64,000 nt of DNA from Aquimarina megaterium XH134 (GTDB lineage Bacteria > Bacteroidota > Bacteroidia > Flavobacteriales > Flavobacteriaceae). The number at the start of each line of letters is the position of its first letter. Position 1 is the first letter of the stretch. A program made the translations under genes and the position numbers. Of the stretch, positions 25,460-34,064 are shown piece after piece. The notes below the pieces were generated by a model. The model was not told where the DNA came from. It did not search any database and was given only the letters and a program-made list of their open reading frames with translations. The stretch spans positions 62,001 through 126,000 of the forward strand of contig NZ_JACB01000029.1 in the NCBI RefSeq assembly GCF_000520975.1, written 5' to 3'.

Positions 25460-28400
25460 GTGAGTGCAACCTTAATCTCGCAAACCTTTTTACAGTCTCG
25501 GCAAATGCAGAAACTGGGAAAAGCTATTGCCCAGCCTGAAACAAAAATACATCTGCAAGGAGGTGTTGGATCATCATTATCATTTATTATTCAAAACAGC
25601 TTTACCCAAGCCGAAAAACCATTTCTCTGCATTTTTAATGACAAAGAAGAGGCTGCGTATTATCTCAATGATCTCGAACAACTACTTGGGGATAAAAATG
25701 TACTTTTTTACCCTGGGAGTTATCGTAGACCCTACCAAATTGAAGAAACCGATAATGCAAATGTATTACTAAGAGCCGAAGTACTTAATCGCATCAATTC
25801 TAGGAAAAAACCAGCATTAATTATTACCTATCCCGATGCATTGTTCGAAAAAGTAGTAACTCGAAAAGAACTCGAAAAAAATACCTTAAAAATTAATATT
25901 AATGATACGCTTTCACTCGATTTTGTAAATGAAGTATTATTCGAATATCAGTTTCAAAGAGTAGATTTTGTTACCGAACCTGGAGAATTTTCGGTTCGTG
26001 GAGGAATTGTAGATGTGTTTTCTTTCAGTAATGATGAACCCTATAGAATCGAATTTTTTGGCGATGAAGTTGATAGTATTAGAACTTTTGATGTAGAAAC
26101 TCAACTATCTACAGATCAAATTAAAAAAATCTCTATCATCCCAAATGTCGAGAACAAAGCATTGCAAGAAACCAGAGAGAGTTTCTTAAAATATATTACT
26201 TCAAAAACAGTAATTGTCACAAAAGATATCGACCTTCTTTCTGCCAGAATTGATAAAAATTTCGAAAAAGCCGAAGAGGCCTTCAAAACGCTTTCAAAGG
26301 ATATCAAACATGGTACCCCAACAGAGCTTTTTGCTACTTCAGAGCTTATCAAAAAGCAATTATTAGAGTTTGCATTGATCGAAATTGGTAACCGCCCTAT
26401 TACCAAAGCAGATTATGCCATAAAATTTGACACCAAACCTCAACCTTCTTTCAATAAACAATTTGATTTACTGATCAAAAATCTGAATGAGAATCATGAA
26501 ACGGGTTATAAGAACTATATCTTCTGTGTAAGTGAACAACAGGCAAAGCGCTTTCATGATATTTTTGATGATGCAGACCTTGATGTAAAACAATACGAAA
26601 CTATTGTTTTTTCTGCCTTTCAGGGGTTTATTGATCACGATCGTAAAATTGCCTGCTATACAGATCACCAGATATTCGAGCGCTACCATAAATTTAATCT
26701 CAAAAATGGATATGCCAAAAAACAGGCGATCACTCTAAAAGAACTTACCAATCTGGATGTAGGTGATTATGTAACTCATATCGATCATGGGATTGGTAAA
26801 TTTGGCGGATTACAAAAGATAGATGTAGAAGGTAAAAAACAAGAAGCTATCAAACTAATTTATGGAGAAAGAGATGTGCTCTACTTAAGTATACATTCGC
26901 TTCATAAAATCTCGAAGTTTAATGGTAAAGATGGTAAGCCTCCGCAGATATATAAATTAGGTTCTAAAGCCTGGAAAACACTTAAGCAAAAGACCAAAGC
27001 TCGGGTAAAACATATAGCTTTCAATTTAATTCAGTTATATGCAAAGCGGAAACTGCAAAAAGGATTTCAGTATAACCCAGATAGTTATTTACAACATGAG
27101 TTAGAGGCTTCTTTTATATATGAAGATACTCCTGATCAAAGTACGGCTACAGAAGCAGTAAAAACCGATATGGAAAGTGAGCGCCCAATGGATCGGCTTA
27201 TTTGCGGAGATGTTGGTTTTGGTAAAACTGAAGTCGCTATTCGGGCAGCATTTAAGGCCGTTGATAATGGAAAACAAGTAGCCGTTCTGGTACCCACCAC
27301 TATTCTTGCATTTCAACATGCAAAAACCTTTAGAGAACGTCTTAAAGATTTCCCGGTAACAGTAGAATACATAAATCGTTTTCGCACAGCAAAACAAAAA
27401 AGAGAGACTCTCGAAGATCTAGCAGCAGGTAAAGTAGATATCATTATTGGGACTCACCAGCTGGTTAACAAAAATGTTAAGTTTAAAGATCTCGGATTAT
27501 TGGTTATTGATGAAGAACAAAAATTTGGAGTATCGGTAAAAGATAAGCTCAAGACCATAAAAGAAAATGTAGATACGCTAACTTTAACCGCTACACCAAT
27601 CCCAAGAACATTACAATTTAGCCTTATGGCAGCACGGGATTTATCTACCATTACTACTCCGCCTCCCAATCGTTATCCCATTGAGACTAACGTAATACGA
27701 TTTAGCGAAGAAACAATACGGGATGCTGTAAGTTATGAAATCCAACGTGGTGGTCAGGTGTTTTTTATTCATAACAGAATCGAAAATATTAAAGAAGTTG
27801 CGGGGATGGTACAACGCTTAGTTCCTGATGCCAAAGTAGGTGTTGGCCATGGGCAGATGGATGGAAAAAAACTAGAAAGTCTTATGCTTTCTTTTATGAA
27901 CGGAGAGTTTGATGTATTGATTTCTACCACTATTGTAGAAAGCGGATTAGATGTCCCGAATGCAAATACCATTTTTATCAATAATGCCAATAATTTTGGA
28001 CTTTCTGATCTACACCAAATGCGAGGACGTGTAGGCCGAAGTAATAAAAAAGCGTTTTGTTATTTTATCACTCCTCCTTATTCTGCTATGACCGAAGATG
28101 CGCGTAAACGTATTACAGCACTAGAGCAATTCTCTGAACTGGGAAGTGGTTTTAATATTGCGATGAAAGATCTCGAAATTCGTGGAGCAGGGGATCTATT
28201 AGGAGGAGAACAGAGTGGATTTATTAATGAAATTGGTTTCGAAACGTACCAAAAAATCCTAAATGAAGCCATCGAAGAACTCAAAGAAAATGAGTTTGCA
28301 GAATTATATAAAGAAGAAGCCACAGACAGGGTATATTTAAAAGACACACAGATCGATACCGATTTCGAATTGTTATTCCCAGATGATTACATCAACAATA

Positions 28401-28819
28401 TTACCGAACGTCTTAGTCTATACACCGAGCTTAATACGATCAAAAAAGAATCAGACTTGCAGGAGTATGAAAAACGATTGATAGATCGTTTTGGCGAATT
28501 ACCCGATCAGGCAATAGATTTATTAAATTCGGTTCGAATCAAATGGATTGCCACATCTATTGGGTTAGAAAAAATTATTATGAAACAAGATAAATTGATT
28601 GGCTATTTCATTAGTGATCAACAATCTGGTTTTTATCAAAGTCCGGCATTTACATATGTATTGCAATTTGTACAAAAAAATCCCGGAGTTTGTAAGATGA
28701 AAGAAAAGAACACCAGAAACGGGTTACGCTTATTATTAACCTTTGAAAACATTACCACAGTAGATAAAGCATTGCATGTATTGCAACCGTTACAACCTAA
28801 GATTGATATTGAAACGTAA
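25460..28819 (+). CDS. mfd: Transcription-repair coupling factor
   Basis: This 1119-residue DNA translocase releases RNA polymerase stalled at lesions and recruits UvrA. Domain order is typical: a UvrB-like module (about 1-270, with F-V-T-E-P-G-E-F-S-V-R-G-G-I-V-D-V-F), the RNA-polymerase-interacting CarD-like domain (about 430-490, D-V-G-D-Y-V-T-H-I-D-H-G-I-G-K-F), helicase Walker A G-D-V-G-F-G-K-T-E-V-A (about 583), the D-E-E-Q box (about 683) and T-A-T-P-I-P-R-T. The translocation motif and H-Q-M-R-G-R-V-G-R-S follow, then the C-terminal TRCF/D7 domain (about 960-1119). The length is near family average. The start is a GTG 17 nt after the -7 element; no in-frame ATG precedes the conserved region. 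Confidence 0.95.
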   Translation: MSATLISQTFLQSRQMQKLGKAIAQPETKIHLQGGVGSSLSFIIQNSFTQAEKPFLCIFNDKEEAAYYLNDLEQLLGDKNVLFYPGSYRRPYQIEETDNANVLLRAEVLNRINSRKKPALIITYPDALFEKVVTRKELEKNTLKININDTLSLDFVNEVLFEYQFQRVDFVTEPGEFSVRGGIVDVFSFSNDEPYRIEFFGDEVDSIRTFDVETQLSTDQIKKISIIPNVENKALQETRESFLKYITSKTVIVTKDIDLLSARIDKNFEKAEEAFKTLSKDIKHGTPTELFATSELIKKQLLEFALIEIGNRPITKADYAIKFDTKPQPSFNKQFDLLIKNLNENHETGYKNYIFCVSEQQAKRFHDIFDDADLDVKQYETIVFSAFQGFIDHDRKIACYTDHQIFERYHKFNLKNGYAKKQAITLKELTNLDVGDYVTHIDHGIGKFGGLQKIDVEGKKQEAIKLIYGERDVLYLSIHSLHKISKFNGKDGKPPQIYKLGSKAWKTLKQKTKARVKHIAFNLIQLYAKRKLQKGFQYNPDSYLQHELEASFIYEDTPDQSTATEAVKTDMESERPMDRLICGDVGFGKTEVAIRAAFKAVDNGKQVAVLVPTTILAFQHAKTFRERLKDFPVTVEYINRFRTAKQKRETLEDLAAGKVDIIIGTHQLVNKNVKFKDLGLLVIDEEQKFGVSVKDKLKTIKENVDTLTLTATPIPRTLQFSLMAARDLSTITTPPPNRYPIETNVIRFSEETIRDAVSYEIQRGGQVFFIHNRIENIKEVAGMVQRLVPDAKVGVGHGQMDGKKLESLMLSFMNGEFDVLISTTIVESGLDVPNANTIFINNANNFGLSDLHQMRGRVGRSNKKAFCYFITPPYSAMTEDARKRITALEQFSELGSGFNIAMKDLEIRGAGDLLGGEQSGFINEIGFETYQKILNEAIEELKENEFAELYKEEATDRVYLKDTQIDTDFELLFPDDYINNITERLSLYTELNTIKKESDLQEYEKRLIDRFGELPDQAIDLLNSVRIKWIATSIGLEKIIMKQDKLIGYFISDQQSGFYQSPAFTYVLQFVQKNPGVCKMKEKNTRNGLRLLLTFENITTVDKALHVLQPLQPKIDIET

Positions 28820-28823
28820 TAAT

Positions 28824-28869
28824 AAGTAACATGAGTTCGATATGATTTTCTATCGAACTCATGTTACTT
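28824..28869 (+). terminator. Long hairpin after mfd
   Basis: AAGTAACATGAGTTCGATA (28824-28842) is perfectly complementary to 28851-28869: a 19-bp stem with an 8-nt loop, 4 bp after the mfd stop. No T tract follows on either strand, so it may stabilise or process the 3' end rather than act as a classic intrinsic terminator. Confidence 0.55.
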
Positions 28870-28901
28870 AAGAGTATCAATGGGTTTAGTAAAACTAATA
28901 A

Positions 28902-30269
28902 TTATAGTTTTGAAAGCTCCTTAATAATTTTTTCAAAATCTTCATTCTTTTTAAAGGACTTATTATTGTAATCAGGATTTTTAAAAGTCAATGATTCTGT
29001 AAACTTCGTACCACCATTTTCAGAAGAATTCACATCTATAAAAAGATTTTCATAAGTAAAACCGTTTGAAAAAATGGTTTCTTCATATTCCAAGTTTTCT
29101 ATTTTAAAATGAGAATAGAGATCAAAAAACTCCTGTGGTAGTTTTGGCGTAGTTTGATATGCAAGCTCATTACTTCGGAAACTCCAGCTATCATAACGAA
29201 TTTTTTTCTCTACAAAATCATTAAATCGATATGACCATGATGATCGTTTTGTAGTGTATTTTTGATTCCCTGTAAACTCAAAAGCGTTTACAGAACTATT
29301 GATTAGTTCGAAATCCGTATTGTACGGTGAAATAATTACAGCTTCAAGTGTAGGAGAGTTTCTACTATAGAAATAACTATAATTTTCTGCAGTATTTGAT
29401 GTACTTATATATATCTCAAAATCATGAAAATTTTCAAAGACACCAAAATTAGATGCTACCTCACTTTCAATTTGGCTAAACCAAGTTGTTGAAAATCTTT
29501 CTTCTGGGGCAAGATTAGCGCTCAAATCTTTAGAATAAGTATTACCGTCGTTTGGTAAACTAATAGGAATATATGAATCGAATTCTTTTAACTCACTTCC
29601 ATCAACAATAATTTCTTGTTGATCTTGTACATTATCGATAAAAAAATATTTTGATTTTTCTGACTCGAAATGAACAGTAATTAAAAATTTATTTTGGTTC
29701 TCATTAAATGTAATAGGATCATAATCTATTGAATTGGAAGTTTCTGAAGAGGAACGGCTAATACCTCCTTGGGTTGACGATATCTGCACACTATTATGTC
29801 CACTAATATTTTGAATTTTCAAGGAGAAACTTTTCGAACCCTTATTTGCTCCCTCAGCATTAGTGATAGCACTACTAGTTTGATAACCTTCAAAATTCCA
29901 AGTTGTTCCTTTCTTAATATTAAAAAAGGAGCTTAAAAAATTAACTTGTGAAGATTCTCTGTTTCTGTGTATAAATCTAGAAACTGTAAAAGATTCTTTT
30001 TCTTCTCCTTTTTTTGCTTTAAAAATGTATTCTTTATTATTTTCTATTTGGGTGTGCGCCAAAATATTTCCCTCGTTATCATTAAGAATAAGGTAACCCG
30101 AATTCACTACTTCACCGATATAAAATTCATTTACCTTTAAAGTAAAGTAAGTGATACTATCATTTACAGGGTCGGTTTCGTTATTTGTATCTGAATTAAT
30201 TACGGGCTCATCATCTTTTGAACAACTAACAATAATGGCGAGTAACGCTAAAAATAATAATTTCTTCAT
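28902..30269 (-). CDS. Predicted lipoprotein of unknown function
   Basis: About 455 residues. The N-terminus is M-K-K-L-L-F-L-A-L-L-A-I-I-V-S-C-S, a lipoprotein signal with the lipidated Cys near residue 16 and then an acidic K-D-D-E stretch, so surface or periplasmic lipoprotein. The rest is Ser/Asn-rich and beta-predicted with no recognised domain. The longer frame to 30491 adds 74 basic and hydrophobic residues that would bury the signal peptide, so Met75 of that frame (30269) is used. It stands alone; a hairpin separates it from mfd. Confidence 0.7.
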   Translation of the reverse strand: MKKLLFLALLAIIVSCSKDDEPVINSDTNNETDPVNDSITYFTLKVNEFYIGEVVNSGYLILNDNEGNILAHTQIENNKEYIFKAKKGEEKESFTVSRFIHRNRESSQVNFLSSFFNIKKGTTWNFEGYQTSSAITNAEGANKGSKSFSLKIQNISGHNSVQISSTQGGISRSSSETSNSIDYDPITFNENQNKFLITVHFESEKSKYFFIDNVQDQQEIIVDGSELKEFDSYIPISLPNDGNTYSKDLSANLAPEERFSTTWFSQIESEVASNFGVFENFHDFEIYISTSNTAENYSYFYSRNSPTLEAVIISPYNTDFELINSSVNAFEFTGNQKYTTKRSSWSYRFNDFVEKKIRYDSWSFRSNELAYQTTPKLPQEFFDLYSHFKIENLEYEETIFSNGFTYENLFIDVNSSENGGTKFTESLTFKNPDYNNKSFKKNEDFEKIIKELSKL

Positions 30270-30512
30270 AATATGTTTTCTATGATATAAATACCTTCGA
30301 AATATAAATGTCTTAACCGAAATAAATGTTACTCCTTTTTTATAGAAATCTAAAATTTCTGCACTGATTTCACATTTTTTTCTAATCCAGAAAAACCATC
30401 CGTCGATAAAAAATAACACTTTAACGATAGTTTTAATGTGTTTTACCGACAAACACCTTTTAACGAAGTATATATTTTTTAATTTTATCATAATAATAAA
30501 CCAACATTGATT

Positions 30513-30830
30513 ATGAGTACAAGAGAAGAATTTAGTTTTTTAAAAGATTCCTGGAAACAACTACAAAAGATAAATAATCGAGTTAGTCAATTGATAGATG
30601 GTTTTAATACTAATAAACTATATGCAATAAATTATTCAAACCTAAAGAAGAGGTTTACAGAAGAAATAGAAAACTATAAAAACAATCCAGAATTAATCGA
30701 TATAGAAGAGTTTTCTATGAATTATTCTTTTGGGTATCATTGCTATAATAATATTGATGATGTATACAGTAAAGAAGCAATGTACATTGAAGTTAAAAGT
30801 TACCTAAGGGCGCTAAAAATAACAGCATAG
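30513..30830 (+). CDS. Hypothetical small protein
   Basis: A 105-residue hydrophilic, helix-rich protein (M-S-T-R-E-E-F-S-F-L-K-D-S-W) with many Tyr, Asn and Lys residues, no signal peptide and no Cys pair. No family is recognised. The start is the ATG at 30513; a TTG two codons earlier is also open. The isolated position between a divergent lipoprotein gene and a gene-free stretch gives no functional clue. Confidence 0.5.
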   Translation: MSTREEFSFLKDSWKQLQKINNRVSQLIDGFNTNKLYAINYSNLKKRFTEEIENYKNNPELIDIEEFSMNYSFGYHCYNNIDDVYSKEAMYIEVKSYLRALKITA

Positions 30831-31208
30831 TATTCTCTTAAACGTTCTTAATCTGTATTTAAAATCAATCAATAATTTGCATAACTACCAACCCCTTATT
30901 ATCATCACCAATAATCAATACCCTTAAATTCACTTTCCCAAAAACATACAAGAATTACTATTAGCATAACTGCCGCTATCTCTAACCTTAAAAGTGTTTA
31001 AAAACACAAGTATGTTATCCATAAAAAGTAATTTCTAAAAAAAATCATAATACATTCAATAGAATAATTCCTATATTTCGGATTCTAGAGATTCTTTTAC
31101 AAATCCTTGAGAAGTATTGCTATATCTGGATTGTCGGGTGAATGTCGGGTGAAATACAAACTAAAAAATTTGAGAACCTATTTCTGAGAACTAATATTGC
31201 TGAACAAA
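30831..31208. other. 378-bp intergenic region with tandem 11-mer
   Basis: No gene is seen. At 31133-31154, GTCGGGTGAAT is followed directly by GTCGGGTGAAA, two near-identical 11-bp units one helical turn apart and about 55 bp before the XRE regulator start. This spacing suits a dimeric regulator site, possibly autoregulatory. The remainder is AT-rich with nothing recognisable. Confidence 0.35.
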
Positions 31209-32069
31209 ATGAAAATTAATCAAATCATGAAACAGCCAGAATTAGGTCAAAAAATTTCTGAACTCAGAAAATCTAAAGGACTTACCCAAGAAGAACTGGT
31301 AGAACAATGTAATATTAGTGTTCGTACAATCCAGCGTATTGAAGCTGGAGACGTAACTCCAAGAAGTTATACTATAAAAACTATTTTATCAGCACTGGAT
31401 TATGACCTCGAAAGAATACAAACAGAAGAATCTCGAGTAGCTAAAGAGTTTAAAAAATTATTTCTTCTCGATATAGATGATAGCAAAGAAGTTGGTTTTC
31501 TAATCAAACAACTTTCTATCGCATGGATCAGTGGGATTGTATATTTTATTCTTGGATTTGCAGAAATTGTTGTAGACTATTACAGATACACCGAAGATCT
31601 AATGGTTACAAATGATATTGTCTATATTGTATTAAAAATAGGCATGCTGGCTTCGGTTATTCTATTTACAAGAGGATTCATCCTCACCGGAAAGATTTTT
31701 AAAAATTACTTATTACGAATTACTGCATTCATTTTTATTTTTATTGGAGTATTATTTTATATCTATGATATTCTATCACTATACATTGTTGATTTTGATT
31801 ATCAGTTCGTTCTGGGAGCCGAAGCAGTAACTTATGGTGTTATTGGAATATTATTTGGGATATCGATATTACGTCTGCAAAATGGCCTAGGAACACTTGC
31901 CACTGTGACGGGCATTTTTGAAATCATTACCTATGGTTTTATGGTTACCATTATTTTATCTCTTATTGGATTGGTTTTACTTACTCCTACAATAATTCTA
32001 GAAATCATCCTACTTTATAAAGTTTCTCAAATGCTAAAAGCAAAGCAAAAAGAAATCGCACCTGATTAA
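31209..32069 (+). CDS. XRE-type HTH regulator fused to membrane helices
   Basis: About 286 residues. The N-terminal Cro/CI-type HTH (about 8-65) reads I-S-E-L-R-K-S-K-G-L-T-Q-E-E-L-V, then I-S-V-R-T-I-Q-R-I-E-A-G-D-V-T-P-R-S. Residues about 100-280 contain five or six membrane helices. This resembles flavobacterial membrane-bound XRE proteins thought to respond to envelope signals; targets are unknown. A TTG opens the frame at 31197; ATGs at 31209 and 31227 are both possible. The next gene, a serine hydrolase, starts 96 bp downstream on the same strand. Confidence 0.75.
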   Translation: MKINQIMKQPELGQKISELRKSKGLTQEELVEQCNISVRTIQRIEAGDVTPRSYTIKTILSALDYDLERIQTEESRVAKEFKKLFLLDIDDSKEVGFLIKQLSIAWISGIVYFILGFAEIVVDYYRYTEDLMVTNDIVYIVLKIGMLASVILFTRGFILTGKIFKNYLLRITAFIFIFIGVLFYIYDILSLYIVDFDYQFVLGAEAVTYGVIGILFGISILRLQNGLGTLATVTGIFEIITYGFMVTIILSLIGLVLLTPTIILEIILLYKVSQMLKAKQKEIAPD

Positions 32070-32165
32070 TTCTTAAAAATCATTTCTGGAATATCCAACC
32101 AATAGCATTGAGCCATTTACGCAATGACAGGAATTCCTTTGTTTAATTTTAAATCAATATTTAGC

Positions 32166-33356
32166 ATGAAAAAAATATGTACTCTCCTTATTTTGGTTAT
32201 AGTTCTTCCATTACTTTTTTACCTGTTAGAACCAATCTTTATATATAATTTGGGCTGGTCTGTTTTTCCTAAAAACACCAAATTACAACCAGTAGTACAA
32301 CATCGAGATTCGATTTCAAAAAAAGCAGATAGCCTTCTCTTAGATATATTTACTCGTATAGAAACACCTGCAATTTCTGTTGCCGTTGGTAAAAACGGTA
32401 AAATAGTTTGGGCCAATGCCATTGGTTATGAGGATATAGAAAAAAACAAAAAAGTGAGTTTAAAAACAAAATTTAGGATTGGTAGTACTTCAAAAGCAGT
32501 GACTTCAATTGGATTAGGAGTTCTTCTTCAAAACAAAAAACTCAGTTTTGATTCTAAAGTCAAAGAATTTGTCCCGTATGCCAGTAAAACGCTTTCAGAA
32601 ATAACCTTAAGACAACTTGCTTCTCATACTTCGGGAATACGTAATTACGGAATCTGTTCTTGTTTCCCCATTTGGGAACATTATAATAATGATGAATACA
32701 CTTCTGTAGAAGAAAGCGTTGGCATATTTAATCATGACGACCTATTGTTTATGCCTGGTACAGATTTTAGTTATAGTACATATAACTATACATTACTCAG
32801 TGCAATGGTTGAAGGAGCAACAAAAAAGGATTTTCCGGATTTTATGAAAGCATCTGTATTTGATCCTTTGGGGATAAATATTGAAGCTGAAAAAGAAATG
32901 AATCCCTCAAAGTATCTTTCTAAATTCTATGATATTGAAAACAAAAAATACAAAGAAGTTTTTAAAGTTAATAACAGTAATAAATGGGCTGGTGGTGGAT
33001 TCTTAGCATCGCCAACAGATCTGGTAACGCTAGGAAACGCTTTTCTAAACCATACATTATTTAGAAAAGAGACCATGCGTACTCTTATACAACCTACAGT
33101 TTTAAAAAACGGGCAAATCAATACACAAAATTATGCTATTGGATGGCGTAATGATAATTTAGAATCTGAGATAGAAGGATTATCAGGAACACAAATTATT
33201 CATCATGGGGGAACGGCACTAGGATCCACATCAGTATTAATTTTATTCCCAGAATACAATATTAGTATTTCCTTACTTATGAATCGAAGTGGCTCTTCAT
33301 CTGATTTATTTAAACATGCCTATGACATAGTAAACCTTTTTATCCATAAACCTTAA
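32166..33356 (+). CDS. Serine hydrolase, beta-lactamase class C/AmpH-like family
   Basis: About 396 residues with an N-terminal membrane anchor (I-C-T-L-L-I-L-V-I-V-L-P-L-L-F). The catalytic S107-T-S-K110 is the S-x-x-K motif (in R-I-G-S-T-S-K-A-V-T-S). The Tyr motif is Y-S-T-Y-N-Y, and the third motif is H-H-G-G instead of K-T-G, as in esterase and peptidase members. Family members hydrolyse D-amino-acid peptides or esters; true beta-lactamase activity is unlikely. The start is Met15 of the frame opening at 32124, directly before the membrane segment. The preceding XRE membrane regulator may control it. Confidence 0.82.
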   Translation: MKKICTLLILVIVLPLLFYLLEPIFIYNLGWSVFPKNTKLQPVVQHRDSISKKADSLLLDIFTRIETPAISVAVGKNGKIVWANAIGYEDIEKNKKVSLKTKFRIGSTSKAVTSIGLGVLLQNKKLSFDSKVKEFVPYASKTLSEITLRQLASHTSGIRNYGICSCFPIWEHYNNDEYTSVEESVGIFNHDDLLFMPGTDFSYSTYNYTLLSAMVEGATKKDFPDFMKASVFDPLGINIEAEKEMNPSKYLSKFYDIENKKYKEVFKVNNSNKWAGGGFLASPTDLVTLGNAFLNHTLFRKETMRTLIQPTVLKNGQINTQNYAIGWRNDNLESEIEGLSGTQIIHHGGTALGSTSVLILFPEYNISISLLMNRSGSSSDLFKHAYDIVNLFIHKP

Positions 33357-33361
33357 ATATT

Positions 33362-33424
33362 ATGAAAAGTCTAATCTTATCAGCTTTATTACTCATCTTA
33401 AGCATCCTAAAAGCAATGGTGTAA
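33362..33424 (+). CDS. 20-codon frame resembling a bare signal peptide
   Basis: The frame begins 5 bp after the serine hydrolase stop and encodes M-K-S-L-I-L-S-A-L-L-L-I-L-S-I-L-K-A-M-V. It has a basic start and hydrophobic core like an export signal, but stops before any mature sequence. It may be the remnant of a lost exported protein or a small membrane peptide. A terminator follows 20 bp later. Confidence 0.25.
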   Translation: MKSLILSALLLILSILKAMV

Positions 33425-33444
33425 GCATCTAATTACACTGCAGA

Positions 33445-33492
33445 AAAATTAGTAAAGGCGAGAATTCATTGATTCCCGCCTTTACTAATTTT
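33445..33492. terminator. Strong bidirectional terminator
   Basis: AAAATTAGTAAAGGCG (33445-33460) pairs with CGCCTTTACTAATTTT (33477-33492); the 16-nt loop itself has GAAT/ATTC pairing. It lies between the serine hydrolase side (+) and the convergent peptide gene (-). Confidence 0.8.
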
Positions 33493-33540
33493 AAATACTC
33501 GCTATTACTTAAAATTGAATTAATCTCACTGCTTTTTCTA

Positions 33541-33711
33541 TCAAATTGCACCGCCAATTGGCCTGCAATAACAACCCGCACATACCAAACCAAAATCACA
33601 ATCGTTACCAGAATGACAAACTGAGTTTATACCTCCCTTTCCGTTAACTGATCTTTGCTGATCTTTGTTTAGCATGTGTACACCTTTTTGATTTAAAATT
33701 GATTGTAACAT
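33541..33711 (-). CDS. Cys-rich secreted peptide with double-glycine-type leader (bacteriocin-like)
   Basis: A 56-residue peptide. The leader runs L-N-K-D-Q-Q-R-S-V-N-G-K-G-G (residues 14-27), the pattern of flavobacterial double-glycine leaders (hydrophobic start, N/S-K-x-x-Q-K/R-x-[IV]-N-G-x-x). Cleavage after G27 by a C39-type peptidase transporter would release a 29-residue core with five Cys (C32, C38, C44, C47, C49) and many Gly. The core start N-S-V-C-H-S-G-N-D-C is acceptable for disulfide or thioether bonding. No modification enzyme or transporter gene is adjacent, so partners must lie elsewhere. The family is inferred from leader shape; a bacteriocin, signal or other secreted peptide are all possible. 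Confidence 0.6.
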   Translation of the reverse strand: MLQSILNQKGVHMLNKDQQRSVNGKGGINSVCHSGNDCDFGLVCAGCYCRPIGGAI

Positions 33712-34064
33712 AATGATATAGTTTTAAGATGAATAATTAATGATATTGATCAACCTGATATCAACCACATACCATATTTCTGAGTGGTTGTTTTTTTGGC
33801 TGGTCCCGAATTTAAGATGTATCAATATTACGAATCGACCTTTTGTATACAATCAAACCTATTAACATCAATTTTGTAATATTTTAACCTGTTGTGCATT
33901 CAATTTGAGTGATTCGACTTTAGGAGAAGTGTATCGAGCTGGATGACGAGGATTTTAGCTTAAAAAAGCTATTCTCGATACATTTTGTCTCCATTCCATT
34001 ACGACAAAACACTCGAACTGACGCTTTTTTCGTAATAATCTTCCTAAATGCACAACGGGTTATT
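33712..34064. other. 353-bp intergenic region upstream of the peptide gene
   Basis: Holds no gene. It contains AACCAC/GTGGTT arms (33763-33768 and 33784-33789) followed by GT7, a terminator-like hairpin on the plus strand although no plus-strand gene is seen before it. A GGCTGGTCCCGAA block (33798-33810) follows, whose complement resembles the CGGGACTGGC hairpin arms at 22.4 and 23.8 kb. Repeat copy B (33907-34022) comes next. Confidence 0.4.
33907..34022. repeat. Dispersed intergenic hairpin repeat, copy B
   Basis: GAGTGATTCGACTTTAGGAG precedes TGTATCGAG (33930-33938), a 35-nt loop with an inner AGCT/AGCT pair, and CTCGATACA (33974-33982), then ACTCGAACTGAC (34011-34022). Order and spacing match copy A at 19-103; the opening block also resembles 57116-57149. 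Confidence 0.55.

Noticed and set aside
25527..28347. Multiple frames inside mfd on both strands
   Set aside because: mfd is intact over 1119 codons; the frames lack any recognisable domain.
32166..33356. True beta-lactamase (antibiotic resistance)
   Set aside because: The third motif is H-H-G-G rather than K-T-G and the protein is membrane-anchored; peptidase or esterase function fits better.
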